Shown: positions 21,533-32,841, counted from the first letter of the stretch. The stretch is DNA of 64,000 bases from Chlorops oryzae (GCA_020466095.1 CM035806.1:130644422-130708421), one strand, 5' to 3'. The notes: generated by a model not told the origin, from the sequence alone. Program-made: numbers and translations.

Positions 21533-21769
21533 CATATATAACTATATGTCACTCAGGAGCCGTTTCTATTGTGGCTCTTTTCAACACGGTCTTGGGTACC
21601 CACCACGGTCTTGGGTACGCACCAAAATGAACATTTTTCACTTAGGTACTCACCAAAAGTGTTTCTCTCTCACTCTATTTTTGCCTGCCGAGTAACATCT
21701 CTTTCTAACTGGCGCAAAATGTCCCGCCCAAAATCTATGAGAGTGACATATATAGTAATATATAATATG
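21533..21769. mobile_element. MITE, CATATATTACTATATG family, copy B
   Basis: This is copy A (17925-18157) in reverse orientation. The left end is CATATATAACTATATGTCAC. The right end ends atatataatatg, with a few extra bases. The flanks are acgaaaac (21525-21532) and acggaaac (21770-21777), an 8-bp duplication with one mismatch. Confidence 0.8.
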
Positions 21770-21862
21770 ACGGAAACGAATAAAATAAATGTCAGAAATT
21801 TGCTCCCAGCCATCGATAAGTTCGATAAACGAAAGAGAGCAAAGACGGATTGAGCGAGTACG

Positions 21863-22338
21863 CAGTGATGCCAGATTGTGGGTTTTTCCCCATATTGTGG
21901 GTTTTTTCACTCAAATATCGTGACATGGGGAAAAGTATGGGTAATTTTATATCGAAAGTTATGCACTACATTTAAGGTATATTTACTACTTATGAGAATG
22001 AAAATCGTGTTTTCCGTCTTCCAGTACCATGCATGACTCTTTTTGCTGTATCTAGTCGCGTTGTCCCTAAGTGTTGTAAAGAAACTTGGTTTTTTTTTTA
22101 AGTCATGAATAAGACTGCAATTTTAAGGTACTTTTATTTTTTGTTATTTTCTTGATACTTTTATTAAAATATTAAAATATTGTGTTTAAATCCAATGTTC
22201 AATTTTGAAATCGGTACGCCCATATTTTCAAACAATCATTCTGGGTTTTTTCGTGGGTTTTTAGTTTTTGAAAATGGGGAAAAGTAGGTTTTTTTCCAAT
22301 ATATGAGGGTTTTTTATCGATAAAATCTGGCATCACTG
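21863..22338. mobile_element. hAT-type MITE, CAGTGATGCCA family, inverted copy
   Basis: This copy is in reverse orientation to 19601-20078. The duplication CGAGTACG is exact on both sides (21855-21862 and 22339-22346). Confidence 0.92.
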
Positions 22339-22346
22339 CGAGTACG

Positions 22347-23390
22347 TCCAACCAAAAAACGCTCAACTTTTCGATAACGATATGTTATCGTTTTGTACTG
22401 AAAATGAGAATTGACGGTCAACTATTGACTAATGTAAAAGGCCTCAATCGGACGTCCTCGCATGAGGCCATTTACACGTTAAGACATTTCCATAATGAAA
22501 CACACTTTTTGTGAGCTCAGGCAAAGAGTATAGATATGGAAGAGGCGGCATTTCGCGTTACGCGCTCTACGCTTTTCACTCATTCGTTTTTCACGCATAT
22601 TGAAAGAATATGAACTTTTTTCACAACAGAACATGATCAAAACAAAGATGAGAAAGGAAAGAGAATATGCGAAAAATGACTTTGCAACCAAAACCAGTTC
22701 TGGCTCTCCTTTCTCTTTCGCTCATTCGCATTTCGCGAATTGCCGTCGCTCACGTTGTGTGTTCATTTTTTTTGTCATTTCTATGGAACGGAATATGAGA
22801 ACGTTAGAGTGTGCGTTCGCGTAAACTTTACGTTCGCGTTCACTTAGCGTACGTTTGTACTTGGACGTTGTCTGCTTCGAATATTTTTGGCTGCTTGAAA
22901 ATTATAAAATCATCTTTCGATTCGGTCGCTTATGTTGTTTATGTGTTGCTACCCGCCCAACGCAACGAACCCGCCGTTCGGTTTTGTAGCGTGCTTTCCA
23001 GCAAGCGATTTACGGAATAGTGGAGGTCTGGTCGTCTGTAAGATGCTTGTTTGAAAATATATATGTATTCTTTTGAAAATTGTTATGCGTGTTCACCATC
23101 AGTCTTTACATTCCCTAGAAAATAATAATATTTTCTGTGATGAAACTTACCTATTATCCATAATTCTCATATGTAAAAATGCAAAGGGTTAAGTGGAAAA
23201 AGCCAAAAGGCAGAAAAAACCACTTTTTATTGAAGAAAGTATTTAGAAACATTAATAAATTAGTAAATTAAAAATATGAAATAAATAAATTTGTAGGTTT
23301 CATAATTTTTTTTAACTAAGTAAAAGTAGATAATCTTAAAATACTTAGGACTACCGTCAAAACACTAAGCCTGTTTTTGAGAAAAAAAAA
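22347..23390. other. gene-free stretch downstream of the P-type transposase gene
   Basis: 22347-22445 is a copy of the gaggccttttacatta / gttgaccgtcaattc repeat (its mirror is at 31160-31265). 22540-22850 has many gcgaa/ttcgc and gagaaa words but no gene I recognise. I looked for terminal repeats of the P-type gene here and did not find a convincing pair with 26711-27300. Confidence 0.5.
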
Positions 23391-23399
23391 ACAAATCCA

Positions 23400-23405
23400 T
23401 TTATT
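23400..23405 (-). promoter_or_regulatory. candidate polyadenylation signal of the P-type transposase gene
   Basis: The minus-strand AATAAA lies about 63 nt downstream of the stop codon at 23468-23470. A second AATAAA is at 23226-23231. Confidence 0.45.
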
Positions 23406-23467
23406 CTTTGAATAAAGCAGTAGCAGTAAGTATAACTTATATATATATGTAATTAACCTAGAGAAGT

Positions 23468-24178
23468 TTATTGGTGCCGCAATTTTTTCATTTTCCTTGG
23501 CGCTGGGTCGTGTCTGGATTGAGTTGCTGCTTCAATTTGGTCCATCAATAACCATCTACAATGCTTTCTTAATAAAATTTTGATTAGGTGCCTTAAAATA
23601 CTTAAACGATGATTAAAGCATTCATCCGTTTTTTTAAACCATTCTGGTGTCACCTCTATGCAAGCTTTTATGCATTTCTCTAATATTCCTTGCTCCTCAC
23701 AGTGATCAGTGAATACTATCTTGAAGGTTCTGAAATGAGCTTTACATGCTTCGAAGAATTCGTCACTTGGGTTTTGTAGGAGCAATTCTTCGTCGCTGAG
23801 GTTTTTCTCAAAAATAAAACTCTCTGATGAAATCAGAGGACTGCACTCCAGCTTTTTAAGGTCTTCATTGCATCGTGGGCAATCTATATTTTTCATAGTG
23901 GCTTTGTTTAGCATATATCCGCTAACATATCGTGAAGCAGCATCTTCTGCTACATTTGAACCTTCTTGTGCACTCTCTTGACTTTCATTCAAGCTGCATT
24001 CCATATCTAGGTTTGAAGCTTGCACACTGTCATTAACCGATGTCGGCGGATGGATATTCCAATTGAACGCTAATTCTTCTTCGTCATCGTCATCGCAATT
24101 TTTGCCTTTTATATACTTTGATCTTACCATTTTCATTGATAGAAGGCGAGCACTTAAATATTGCACTTCACGCACCGA
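23468..24178 (-). CDS. C-terminal part of P-type transposase (out of frame by one base)
   Basis: These roughly 236 codons continue the transposase encoded by 24168-25993 in another frame. The frames meet at a run of five C residues (24179-24183, plus-strand G). With one C fewer the protein reads through NTNPSVREVQYLSARL. The segment has an acidic patch (DDDDEEE, about residue 30), a GYMLNKA helix, a CPRC pair and the final RHLIKILLRKHCRWL helix and basic tail. In P-type transposases this part completes the catalytic and GTP-binding core. The long open frame argues that the break is recent, an error, or a regulated frameshift. Confidence 0.75.
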   Translation of the reverse strand, partial: SVREVQYLSARLLSMKMVRSKYIKGKNCDDDDEEELAFNWNIHPPTSVNDSVQASNLDMECSLNESQESAQEGSNVAEDAASRYVSGYMLNKATMKNIDCPRCNEDLKKLECSPLISSESFIFEKNLSDEELLLQNPSDEFFEACKAHFRTFKIVFTDHCEEQGILEKCIKACIEVTPEWFKKTDECFNHRLSILRHLIKILLRKHCRWLLMDQIEAATQSRHDPAPRKMKKLRHQ

Positions 24179-25993
24179 GGGGGTTGGTGTTATTTCCTAA
24201 TTTGGATCGCATGGCTGCAAAAAGATTTTCGATACAATCTTGATTCAATCTCCCAGGAAGGAAAAATGTTATTTCAGGAATTTGCAGCAAGTCCTGAAAT
24301 AACGCAATCATTGCATTCATAGTTTTTATAAGGCCCGATATACAGCGTACTCTTAAGTTTGGAAATTGTAGTTTCTGAAGATATTTTATGCTTTCCTGCA
24401 TCATTTGCATTTTGCCATTTGTAAGTGTAATTGGCTGCTTTTTTGGATTCTTCCTCTGAAAGGCTTTACTGTCACATAAATCGAAGCAATCATTTATTTC
24501 CTGTACAAATTTTGCAGTGGCTTCCGCTTTTTTCATAGTCTCTTCTTTAAAAAGCTTTTCTTTAAGGCAAAATCTTATGCCTGCTGCAACAGTATTACTG
24601 CAGACTTGTGTGGCTAGGTAGACCCGCATTTTTTCAAAAAGTTTGGGTCTGACGTGTGCTCGTGTCAATTTTGGAGCCAAGCGCAAATTATTCTTGCTAT
24701 CAATCTCATAAAACTCTCTTATTACAGCCCAGCTTGCATACCCATCCGGCGTTTTAACATCATTTCTCAATAGGCAGTTTCGGGCATTCTTTATTAAGTG
24801 ACAGTAGTCTTCAACTACATATATTTTATATTTCCCATCAAGAATAAAATTATTATCTTCTACTTGATCCTTAAGTAAATTCAACGCCGTTTCGTTATTT
24901 GAGCCCTGATCTGCTGTTACTGATCGTACGACGAATCCTGTTTCAAAAATTAATCTGAAATTTTCTAAAAGAATTTTGCTCAACCTTATTCCAGTAATTC
25001 TATTTGAAAAGTAAATACTAACAATAAATTTATAAGGAGTAAAAAGTCCCTTGATCAGAAGGATTAGACACTTTGAAGCAATTGTTTTCTCTCGTTGCCC
25101 ATTTCCAAAGTCCAAAAACCCATCTACTTGATCATACGCTTCATTCCATTCTAGTTCTTTGCGGCATATTATTTCATCAAATATTACTGTGCAGTTTCTA
25201 TCAATATCTGACAGGTTTTCAATAAACAAATTTAAGTTCGTGGCGACTTGTTTGTTTAATCCTGGAGCCAAATGTTTTACTGGCATCCACCGATCTAAGG
25301 TGCGTGGGTGTGGCAAATTGAATTTCAGATCTTGGCGCATGAAGTTGTATGCTCTATGCGAAACATATTGAAGATTCAGAAGTATTTGCTTTTGAATATC
25401 GGAGCAGTGACGTTTTTTGTTTGATGAAATCAATTTACAGAATTCCTCGCTTTCTGCGGAAATATTTAGTTTATTCAATGCAGTCAGATCTTCAAAACGT
25501 TTTTTCCACGTTTCTACTTCTGCTTTAAGCTTTTGAATTTCTCTCTCAAAAATGTTTTCTTTCTTTTCCTTATCGTAATCATTTTTTGTTTTTTCTTTTA
25601 AATATAAATTTTTGTAAAATTCTGCGTTTTTGCAGAATGTTTCGCAATTCTTGCAGTTCAAATTTCTTTCTTCATATATTTCCACTTGAGGGCTATCTTC
25701 TATTTCAACTGGGGGCGTAGGCATTAAAACCTTCCTGGGTACTGCATGATAAAACAGTCTTCCGGCTCCAATCATAGTAGCATCAAAATGTTTTTCGCAA
25801 ATATACATTGCTGCACTCTCCGTGTCTTCCCGGATGCATAAATTTTCCTTCCAAATCTTAAGTTTTTCTGGGTTTTTGGGGAATGAGAAAACAGTAGATG
25901 GTGGCGAAGTCGTAGAGCAGTTGAGCATACAGCACTTTCTGTGCTGAACTATAGGAATTTTAGAAAGTATGCTTTCTTCTACATCCGAATGTC
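24168..25993 (-). CDS. P-type transposase, exon 2: THAP domain, coiled coil, DDE core
   Basis: This exon begins after a predicted acceptor (cttctttag, AG at 25994-25995). It holds a C2CH THAP zinc finger (CCMLNC, a central W, CEKHF and the closing HAVP), a Cys-rich/Glu-Lys coiled coil of about 50 residues, then the catalytic region. Candidate acidic residues are visible in VIFDEIICRKE, SVTADQGSNN and LNQDCIENLFAAMR, in the order and spacing of the D, D and E of P-element transposase. P-type enzymes cut and rejoin DNA with GTP as cofactor. The frame ends at a stop just after a C5 run. The frame stays open upstream to 26105, but that part lacks a sensible protein and I take it as intron. Confidence 0.85.
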
Positions 25994-26445
25994 CTAAAGA
26001 AGTTACGAAAGAATTCGAAATGTTAAGCCTGAATTTTAAATAAAATTTGGACACAAACGTAGAGCGATGCAACATAAAACATGACACATGAAGTAGCACG
26101 ACCAAAATACTTTACACGAAATACGTCTAAAATATAAACACAAAAACACAGAAGACACATTTAAACATGCAAACACAAAGAACGGTTATGACTAAAATTC
26201 TTAAAATCAAAAGTAAAAATTTTAAGGCAACCTCTTTGTATAGTGGTTGGAATTTTATTTAAGAAAATCTCCCAAAATCAGTTTCGACCATTACTTTGGA
26301 AACTTCCTTGTTTTAAAACTTTTATATTACTTCAGTCTCTAATCTCGATTGTTCACATTATAAAACCTTTTAATTTTTTAAAACTTAGTAATAACCGTAC
26401 ACAAAAACTGAGGATTGCCGTTTTAAGAACAAAACCGAATCATAC
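25994..26445 (-). other. predicted intron 1 of the P-type transposase gene (452 nt)
   Basis: On the minus strand the exon 1 frame runs into ttag|gtatga, a good fly donor, and exon 2 starts after ttcttt-ag. Both junctions are in the same phase: the split Gly codon (G + GA) gives ...TQNLGHSDVEE. If the intron is retained, the first protein stops six codons later. Confidence 0.7.
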
Positions 26446-26710
26446 CTAAATTTTGAGTTGGTCGTGCTCCAAGTCGTAGTCGCTTAGATCCCATTTCGGC
26501 AGGAAGAAAGTGTCGATTGCATACCCGCCAATGCACTTTGATGTCCTCTTCCTTAATTTTTAAATTGCGGCACCAAGCTTCTCTGTCGTTGTCAGGAATT
26601 CTGAAAAGAATCACACCGTCTTCATTTTTCCCGCTGCATCCTTGAACAATGCATTTTGTCAACGGGTGGTATTTATAAAAACTTTCCATTTTTTTAGTGT
26701 CTTTTTTCAC
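26446..26710 (-). CDS. P-type transposase, exon 1: additional N-terminal THAP domain
   Basis: The 88 codons from the ATG at 26710 encode a second complete THAP zinc finger: CIVQGC, then LFRIP, AWCRNL, a CNRHF pair and the closing RLGARPT (equivalent to the AVPT of other THAP domains). THAP domains read DNA; in P elements the single N-terminal one binds internal transposase sites. Together with exon 2 the predicted protein has two THAP domains in tandem and about 929 residues, against 751 for the Drosophila melanogaster P transposase. An alternative is that exon 1 is a separate small THAP gene. Confidence 0.75.
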
Positions 26711-28050
26711 TATGGAATCTTTTTTATATATTTATATTTTTTTTGGAAAATTAATTTTTCAATTAATAATAATATTTTTTGCACTCTAACTCGTTTAACT
26801 TCGCACCGCGCGTTCGCAAAGAGAATTAATCGTATTCGAAATTTTAAGCTTATTTCTAACGTTTTATTTTTGCCTCCAGCCTCTTCACCGAATTGTCTTA
26901 TTGCTACATATTAGCAACAAAAACTATAGATATAACTTGCACAGTGGTGAAAATTCAATTTTACATAAAAGCCTTTTCAGGTTTGCCGGATTTTAAATCT
27001 TATATAACCAATAAAATCTCACTTTCCTTTTAGTTAAAACATACATTTGAATTTATTTCTCCGTGCATTTAAAATTTTTATCATGTCTACATGCTGAAAT
27101 TGCAAAACAATTGATTTTGCAAAAAAATTATCTGTACGAATTCATATTTTACACATTGTCCCTTCAAATGCATGACAACGAAAATCCTTCTAACACACAC
27201 GCACACATATGAAAAGTTGTTATTGCGGTTTGTGTCCAAAGCAGAGGTTGTCAGGGTACGATACATACGCATAAGTGTCTATGTGTTGAAAGCTTTTAAA
27301 AGCTTACAGTGAAAAAAAACTTGTACGTTAAATTGAAAAACCAACTTTCATTTCTGTGTAAAAGTTTTCTTTCAATTTTTTAATTTTTAAAACAGTAGAG
27401 TAGTTTGAAACAATCTTCCCACATGCTAAACATTGCGGCACGCAATAAATATTTTCGGAAAAAAATTTTTTTCCATTCTGCTAGGCAACATGTATTTTCA
27501 AAAAACCTCCGTTTCGCATGAGCTCTATCGAAGGAAAGATATAGAATTCGCCAGTGACGACTCGCCATGGTCATATTTTAGCGTGTACTAGCACAAAAGA
27601 AAAAAGCATACGAAAAAAAAGAGCGTCAGTTGCGCTGCTCTCTCGCGTTCTCTCAAAATTTAAAAAAACAGCTTTCGAACTCACATGTACACGCTATCGG
27701 TGTGAAAGCTATAAAACAGCTTTTGAATGTCGCTTATGGACGTTTAATGGGCCTGACAACCTCTGGTCCAAAGGCATACGAAAATAATTCGTCAACGCAG
27801 GCGTGCATAAAGTTAGCAATAGCGCAACCGAAGGAGTACCCCCGAAATAAACATAAGTCTCTCAATAAAGTTTTTATATAGGACTAAATTTTGAAAAATT
27901 TTAACTTTTATTGAATAAATAAAAAGGCTACCTCATATTTTGTATTGAAATCAAACTCATAGTAAATATGTATTATATGACTTTCATAAGAACTTTTTAC
28001 GCAGACCCTTGAAAAAAAATTTTAACTCCGCGCCTGAAAGACATTAGTGG
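26711..28050. other. gene-free stretch upstream of the P-type gene
   Basis: I see no further gene. 26711-26790 is nearly pure A/T and could hold a promoter for the minus-strand gene, but no clear TATA or initiator can be assigned. The plus-strand frames at 27554-27881 have no domain I recognise. Confidence 0.45.
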
Positions 28051-28167
28051 GACTCATGCAGCTTCGCAAATTGTGGGAAATGAGAAATTTGTCACACAAC
28101 TGTCAAAATTTATATGAAACTTTACGATGGGAAAAGTTGCGAAGGCATTTGCGAAGCTGCATGAGTA
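28051..28167. repeat. short inverted-repeat element (hairpin)
   Basis: Two arms, gactcatgcagcttcgcaaa (from 28051) and its mirror ending about 28167, are separated by about 75 bp. It is likely a small MITE. The transcript could form a hairpin. Confidence 0.65.
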
Positions 28168-29389
28168 CCCCTATTGGTTCTTTACGATTTCATTTGCCTT
28201 CTGTATTTCTTTCCATTTCTTTGTTTTGGTTATTTTCTACTATCGCACGTGGTATATTCTCTTAGTCGTCGTTCATACTATGAGACAAGACAAGCGAGAG
28301 ACACGGTGAATTCTCTTTTGGTGTCTTATTCGTGTTCATACTAGTAAAAATTGTCTCTGCGACATTTGAAATAGAAGAAGAAACTGGTTTTATACAGTGC
28401 TGCCAGAAAAAATATTTTGAAATACCTACAATCTGAATTAAAAATCCCCTACGCTCTTGAAATAAGGTAAATAAATTATTATCACGGTTTTCGACAAAAT
28501 AAGTTGGTCCAAAGATCTTTTTTAGAAAAAGTGTAAGCTATTCTCCACAATTTTTCGTATTTAATACTTCAAAGCTAGCTTTTTAAATTATTTCCGAAAT
28601 CTGTAGATATGCTTCTTCATAAGAAGAGAATATTTACCCAAATATGGCAGCACTATTTTTATGATGAGAAGGACAAGCACAAAGCGTGTCGCCGAGTAGA
28701 GCGAAAACTACTACCGAAGTGCGCTACACAGTGTCTTCGATTGTTTGTCTCATTAATATTGATACTATCGACTACTATGGATATGCTTGTAAACCAGAGA
28801 GAAGTTGAAACTTCGAAATGCTTACGCAACTTACTAAATGCAAGTATTTTGATGTAGACTCACGGAATTATAGCTTTTCATAGTGCAATGTAGAGGATCA
28901 AGTTGCATTTTACAGTACAAAACGATAAATATTTTCGAATAATAGTTCCGTATGCCCATTTAGCTTTAGCTGGAAAAATTTCTGAGAATAATTTAGGAAT
29001 AAGTTTAACAATTTAACGTGATTTGTGGGAATTGTTAAGGGAAAGATTCTATTCGAAAAGCATTTTTTGTACTTTTAATGTACAGATTGTCGATAATTGA
29101 CAAAACCAACTCACATGGTTCGCACTTTTCGATGGGTCAGACACATTCGTAGCAGAGAAACAAGGCTCCACTGAAACTATGCGGCGCTATCGATATTTTC
29201 CACTCTATGCCGAGTATTAAGAAGACCCCTTCAATCTACCGAAATAAAACTTGCCAACAACTCGCCGATGTCCATAACGCTGTACTTGTCTCAAGTCATC
29301 GAAGAGCTTATGATATCTTGAACTCAAAAAGATGTTGAAAAAATTCGAACAATGACACGCCTACATGTGAATGCTATAACAGTTTTGAG
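28168..29389. other. gene-free stretch
   Basis: No gene or clear element is visible. The frame at 28609-28857 has no recognisable domain. Confidence 0.45.
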
Positions 29390-30975
29390 CTTGTCGCAGG
29401 GTTGTATGAGGCCTTCACTTCACATTAGTAAATTGTTGCGCGTGCAAACTTCATTTGTTCCCAAGATACAAAAGATAACAAAGATATTTCTTGTATAATA
29501 TATTTTCGAAAATTTAGAGCGTGTTTTGGTATGAGTACTCTCAATTCTTTTGAAACACTCTATTTTATATGAACTTCATGACATTAGCAGGGAAGCCGAA
29601 AAAAATTTCTGGCAAACATTTATTCAGTCGTTGTCAGTGGAGAGAGTTTTCATCCATGCAAATTATATGTTATTACTTAATTATTCTGAGGTCAATTTAA
29701 GGGTCATATACATCTTTAGTAGCCGAAATTTAGGCGTATTTTATTGAAGACTAATTTTTATGTTATACATATTATGAAAAGAAAGTGATGAGATACTAAT
29801 TATATTTGGGAATCATAAACGATCATACGTAATTGGTTCGCCGCAAGAGCAAATTTTTCGTGCTGCGTCAGAACCAATTTGAATCATTTAAAGAAACCAA
29901 GCTCACATACGTAAATCAAATGTTCCGGCGTTTTGCGAGCATTTTCCACCTAATTTTTAAGACAAATGAAAATACAACTTATATTAAACTCCTCCAAACG
30001 CTAATTGATTATTTCAACAAATTTTAATCAGCTTCCACTAAAAATTGTTCAAAAACCATTTTAATCAATGAGAAACCTAGCACAATAGTGAATGCGATTA
30101 AACAGACAGTACTTATACGCTTTCGCAGGGTATCACCCTTCAGCTTCACTTTAAATTGTTGTTTTTGCTGTTTGTTGAAACTTTTTCTTTTGTTCCCAAA
30201 TAAAAAATGTAACAAAGATGATTTGCGCTTGTATTAATATATTTTCTAAAATTTAGAGGGATTTTTAGAGGTTTTTAAAAATTTTTTAGAGGGAAACACT
30301 GTATTTTAGAGGGAAATTCAATGACATTTAGAGGGAAGGCTCGAAAAAAACCTGGCAACACTGATTTTATTCGTTTTCGTTGTTCGTGGAGACAGCATCG
30401 CATGCAATTATATGTTATTACTTATTTTTCTTGATCCATATTTTAGGGTCTTACATTCTTGTATGTACCGAAAACTATTAATTGAAGACTAATTTTTATG
30501 TTATAAGATATGAAGAAAAATGTGATGAATATAATTAAAATTTAAGGCGAAACTCCATAAACGACGGAAAGGACGGTTGTTGCGGTATTCGCGGCAAAGA
30601 TGCAAATATTTGTGCTGCTTCCATTGAATCAATGTATGGAAATGCATTTAAATGGAAGCAGCTACATTTCTTCCGCCTAAAATGCTTGAAATGTTCCGTC
30701 GTTTATGGAGTTTCACCTTTATTCTTTTAACAATATGAAAATCACCTAGATAGTTTACTCCTCCAAATCGTTAATAGAATATATTTTCAAACAGAAAAAT
30801 TTAACAGCTACTCACTAAAAATTGTCTTTTTCAAAAACCATTTTTAATTCAAGCGTTTTGTAATAGTCCTTAGCATCAATAATTAAATTCATTAAAACAA
30901 AACAGGTAGTGCTGTATTTATGTTTCTGCTATCAACCCTTAATTAGAGATACATAAAATATTTTGCTTGTATTTT
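29390..30975. repeat. two diverged direct copies of a repeat of about 0.8 kb
   Basis: The first copy (about 29390-30235) and the second (about 30236-30975) share in order gcaattatatgttattactta, gaagactaatttttatgtta, ctcctccaaa and cactaaaaattgt. The second copy is also found inverted at 20079-20785. The second copy contains the MITE 30544-30719, absent from the first. Confidence 0.65.
30544..30719. mobile_element. MITE with AAGGCGAAACTCC ends, second copy
   Basis: It has the same ends as 20485-20636 (aaggcgaaactccataaacg and its mirror). It is present in this repeat copy and absent at the matching place of the neighbouring copy at about 29830. Confidence 0.75.
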
Positions 30976-31137
30976 ATAAAATATCACCCCTGTGTGGAAG
31001 AGGAAAATGTCATAAAAGGCACACAAAGGAAGAATTGCCGATCAATTCTTTCGAGTAAGTGTAAAAGCGAATGCAACTCCAAAAGGGAATATCGATTGGA
31101 TTTGACGGTCAACTATTGACTAATGTAAAAGACCTCT

Positions 31138-31511
31138 AAAATGCCTGGTTCGAAGCGAGAGGCCTTTTACATTAGTCAATAGTTGACCGTCAATTCTCGT
31201 TTTCAGTACAAAACGATGACATATCGTTATCGAAAAGTTGAGCGTTTTCTGGTTGCACGTATTCGCTCAATTAGGCCTTTTACACTAGGCAATTATCGCT
31301 GTTAATTTGTTTCGTTTGTAGGCGAGACGCAGAGCGGGAGGTAGATAAAAATTGCTCATTTTAGAATTGCCCGTACTCGGCAAATCCGTTTTGCTGTCTG
31401 TCGTTGTGTCAAACATGAAGTTGGCTGCGGGCAGATATTTGAAATTTGCTTTATTCGCTTTCTTCTTTCTGCGTGTTAAGACGGGGAATTTGTTCGGGAA
31501 ATATTACATTA
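31138..31511. repeat. cluster of GAGGCCTTTTACATTAG repeats
   Basis: The word gaggccttttacattagtc followed by caatagttgaccgtcaattc appears here at 31160, and mirrored just before it at about 31090-31137. Related copies lie at 19581 (split by a MITE), 21209-21418 and 22380-22445. They look like ends of a family of non-autonomous elements that have inserted into each other. No gene is seen. Confidence 0.6.
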
Positions 31512-32009
31512 GTGGTATTCAAGCAGATGGGGCAATTGGAGTGGGCAAATTTTGCACTAGCAAATTTTGCACTTTTGCATGAACAACCCTCTGAAGAACG
31601 AGTGCAAAAATTCAACGATAACAGCTGTTTGCTTTTAAGACCCATACGGACAGTCAAACATGTGTGGTCTTCACATTTATATTACGCAGATATAATTGAT
31701 ATCAAAAAATTAAGATGCAAAAATTTTTTAGAAAAAAATATTTATTTGTAAAAACGATAGTCGTATTATTAAAAAGATGCATGGCATTAATTCAATTTCA
31801 CTTGTTTTTCACTTATTGAACTTTATAAATCATGGTTTTTGTATTTCTTCATACATTCATACTCATTTGACACTGTAGGGTCGCCATAGCACTCATTTGC
31901 ACATCAAAATCGATGTGCAATAGTTGCCCAGCTGTGGAAACGATTTTCCATACAAACCAATTTGCCCGAATGCCCAAATGCCCAAGATGCCCACCTGCTT
32001 GAATACCAC
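31512..32009. mobile_element. TA-type MITE, GTGGTATTCAAGCAG family, longest copy
   Basis: The ends GTGGTATTCAAGCAG and CTGCTTGAATACCAC lie between TA dinucleotides. At 498 bp this copy is longer than those at 6805 and 8080. It carries gcaaattttgcac words typical of the family near its left end. Confidence 0.82.
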
Positions 32010-32230
32010 TATTAAAAATTTTTAGGATTGATTTTTTTCTAATTTTATTTCTTTTTTCATTTTTCTTTCTTGTATGAAATGAACTCAATTATTTAAGTTT
32101 TTTTTTTTGTAGATATAAAATGTTCTTAAAATTAAACATAGATCAGGGATGCATAATTATATTATATTAATGTATTATAAAAATCCACCCTGCTCGAACG
32201 GGGCAAGCGTCAAAAACAGGTAATATGCCT

Positions 32231-32346
32231 GCCACACGTAGATCGAAATTGCTCAATTTCAAGATATTTCAGAACAAATCTGATATTTGAAATTGAGGCA
32301 ATTTAAATTTTGTTCTGAAATTGCTCAATTTCGATCTACGTGTGGC
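32231..32346. repeat. perfect 31-bp inverted repeat, hairpin element
   Basis: The arm gccacacgtagatcgaaatt (continuing for 31 bases) is mirrored perfectly at 32316-32346. Pairing continues inward through tttcagaacaaa and tttgttctgaaa. It is a recent MITE or a hairpin-forming locus. No target duplication was identified. Confidence 0.8.
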
Positions 32347-32808
32347 AAGCATATAAGAGAAAATAAAAATTGCCAGGCAATTTTTTCATACGTGTAAAAG
32401 GTAGGGCAACTTAAAACAAAAATTTTATAAAAATTGTCGGCAATAGTTGCCCTAATGTAAAAGGGCACATTTGAAACAAAACCAAAAAATATTTAAGATT
32501 GGTTTTTGTTTCACATTTTTGATTTTTCGCTTTGTAATCCTTTTTAAAAGTGCTTCCTAAAAGCCCTTTAAGCAAGCACAAAACTGTATGAAAACAATGC
32601 GCTTTTTTCCAGCTTTTCTCGAAAGCGCTTGAAAACTTCCAACTGGGATTGTATGCTTAACATTCTGATACATGCGTTTCTTTGACACTTGTTTTTTTCC
32701 GAAGATATGCCAATAACTCCAGTGCGCGTTGTAAACATTCTCTCCCCACAACGTCGTTTTAGCTCATTTCCAATAGAAAATTCAAATTTGATGCCAGTAT
32801 AAGAATGA

Positions 32809-32841
32809 GGGCCTGAGTACAATATTCCGAGAGTAATACGC

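Noticed and set aside
25994..26105. N-terminal extension of the P-type transposase from a start at 26105
   Set aside because: The extra 37 residues look like translated intron; the splice acceptor at 25994 joins exon 1 in phase.
23090..27300. Terminal inverted repeats of the P-type transposase gene
   Set aside because: I compared the flanks by eye and found no matching inverted pair or 8-bp duplication I would trust.
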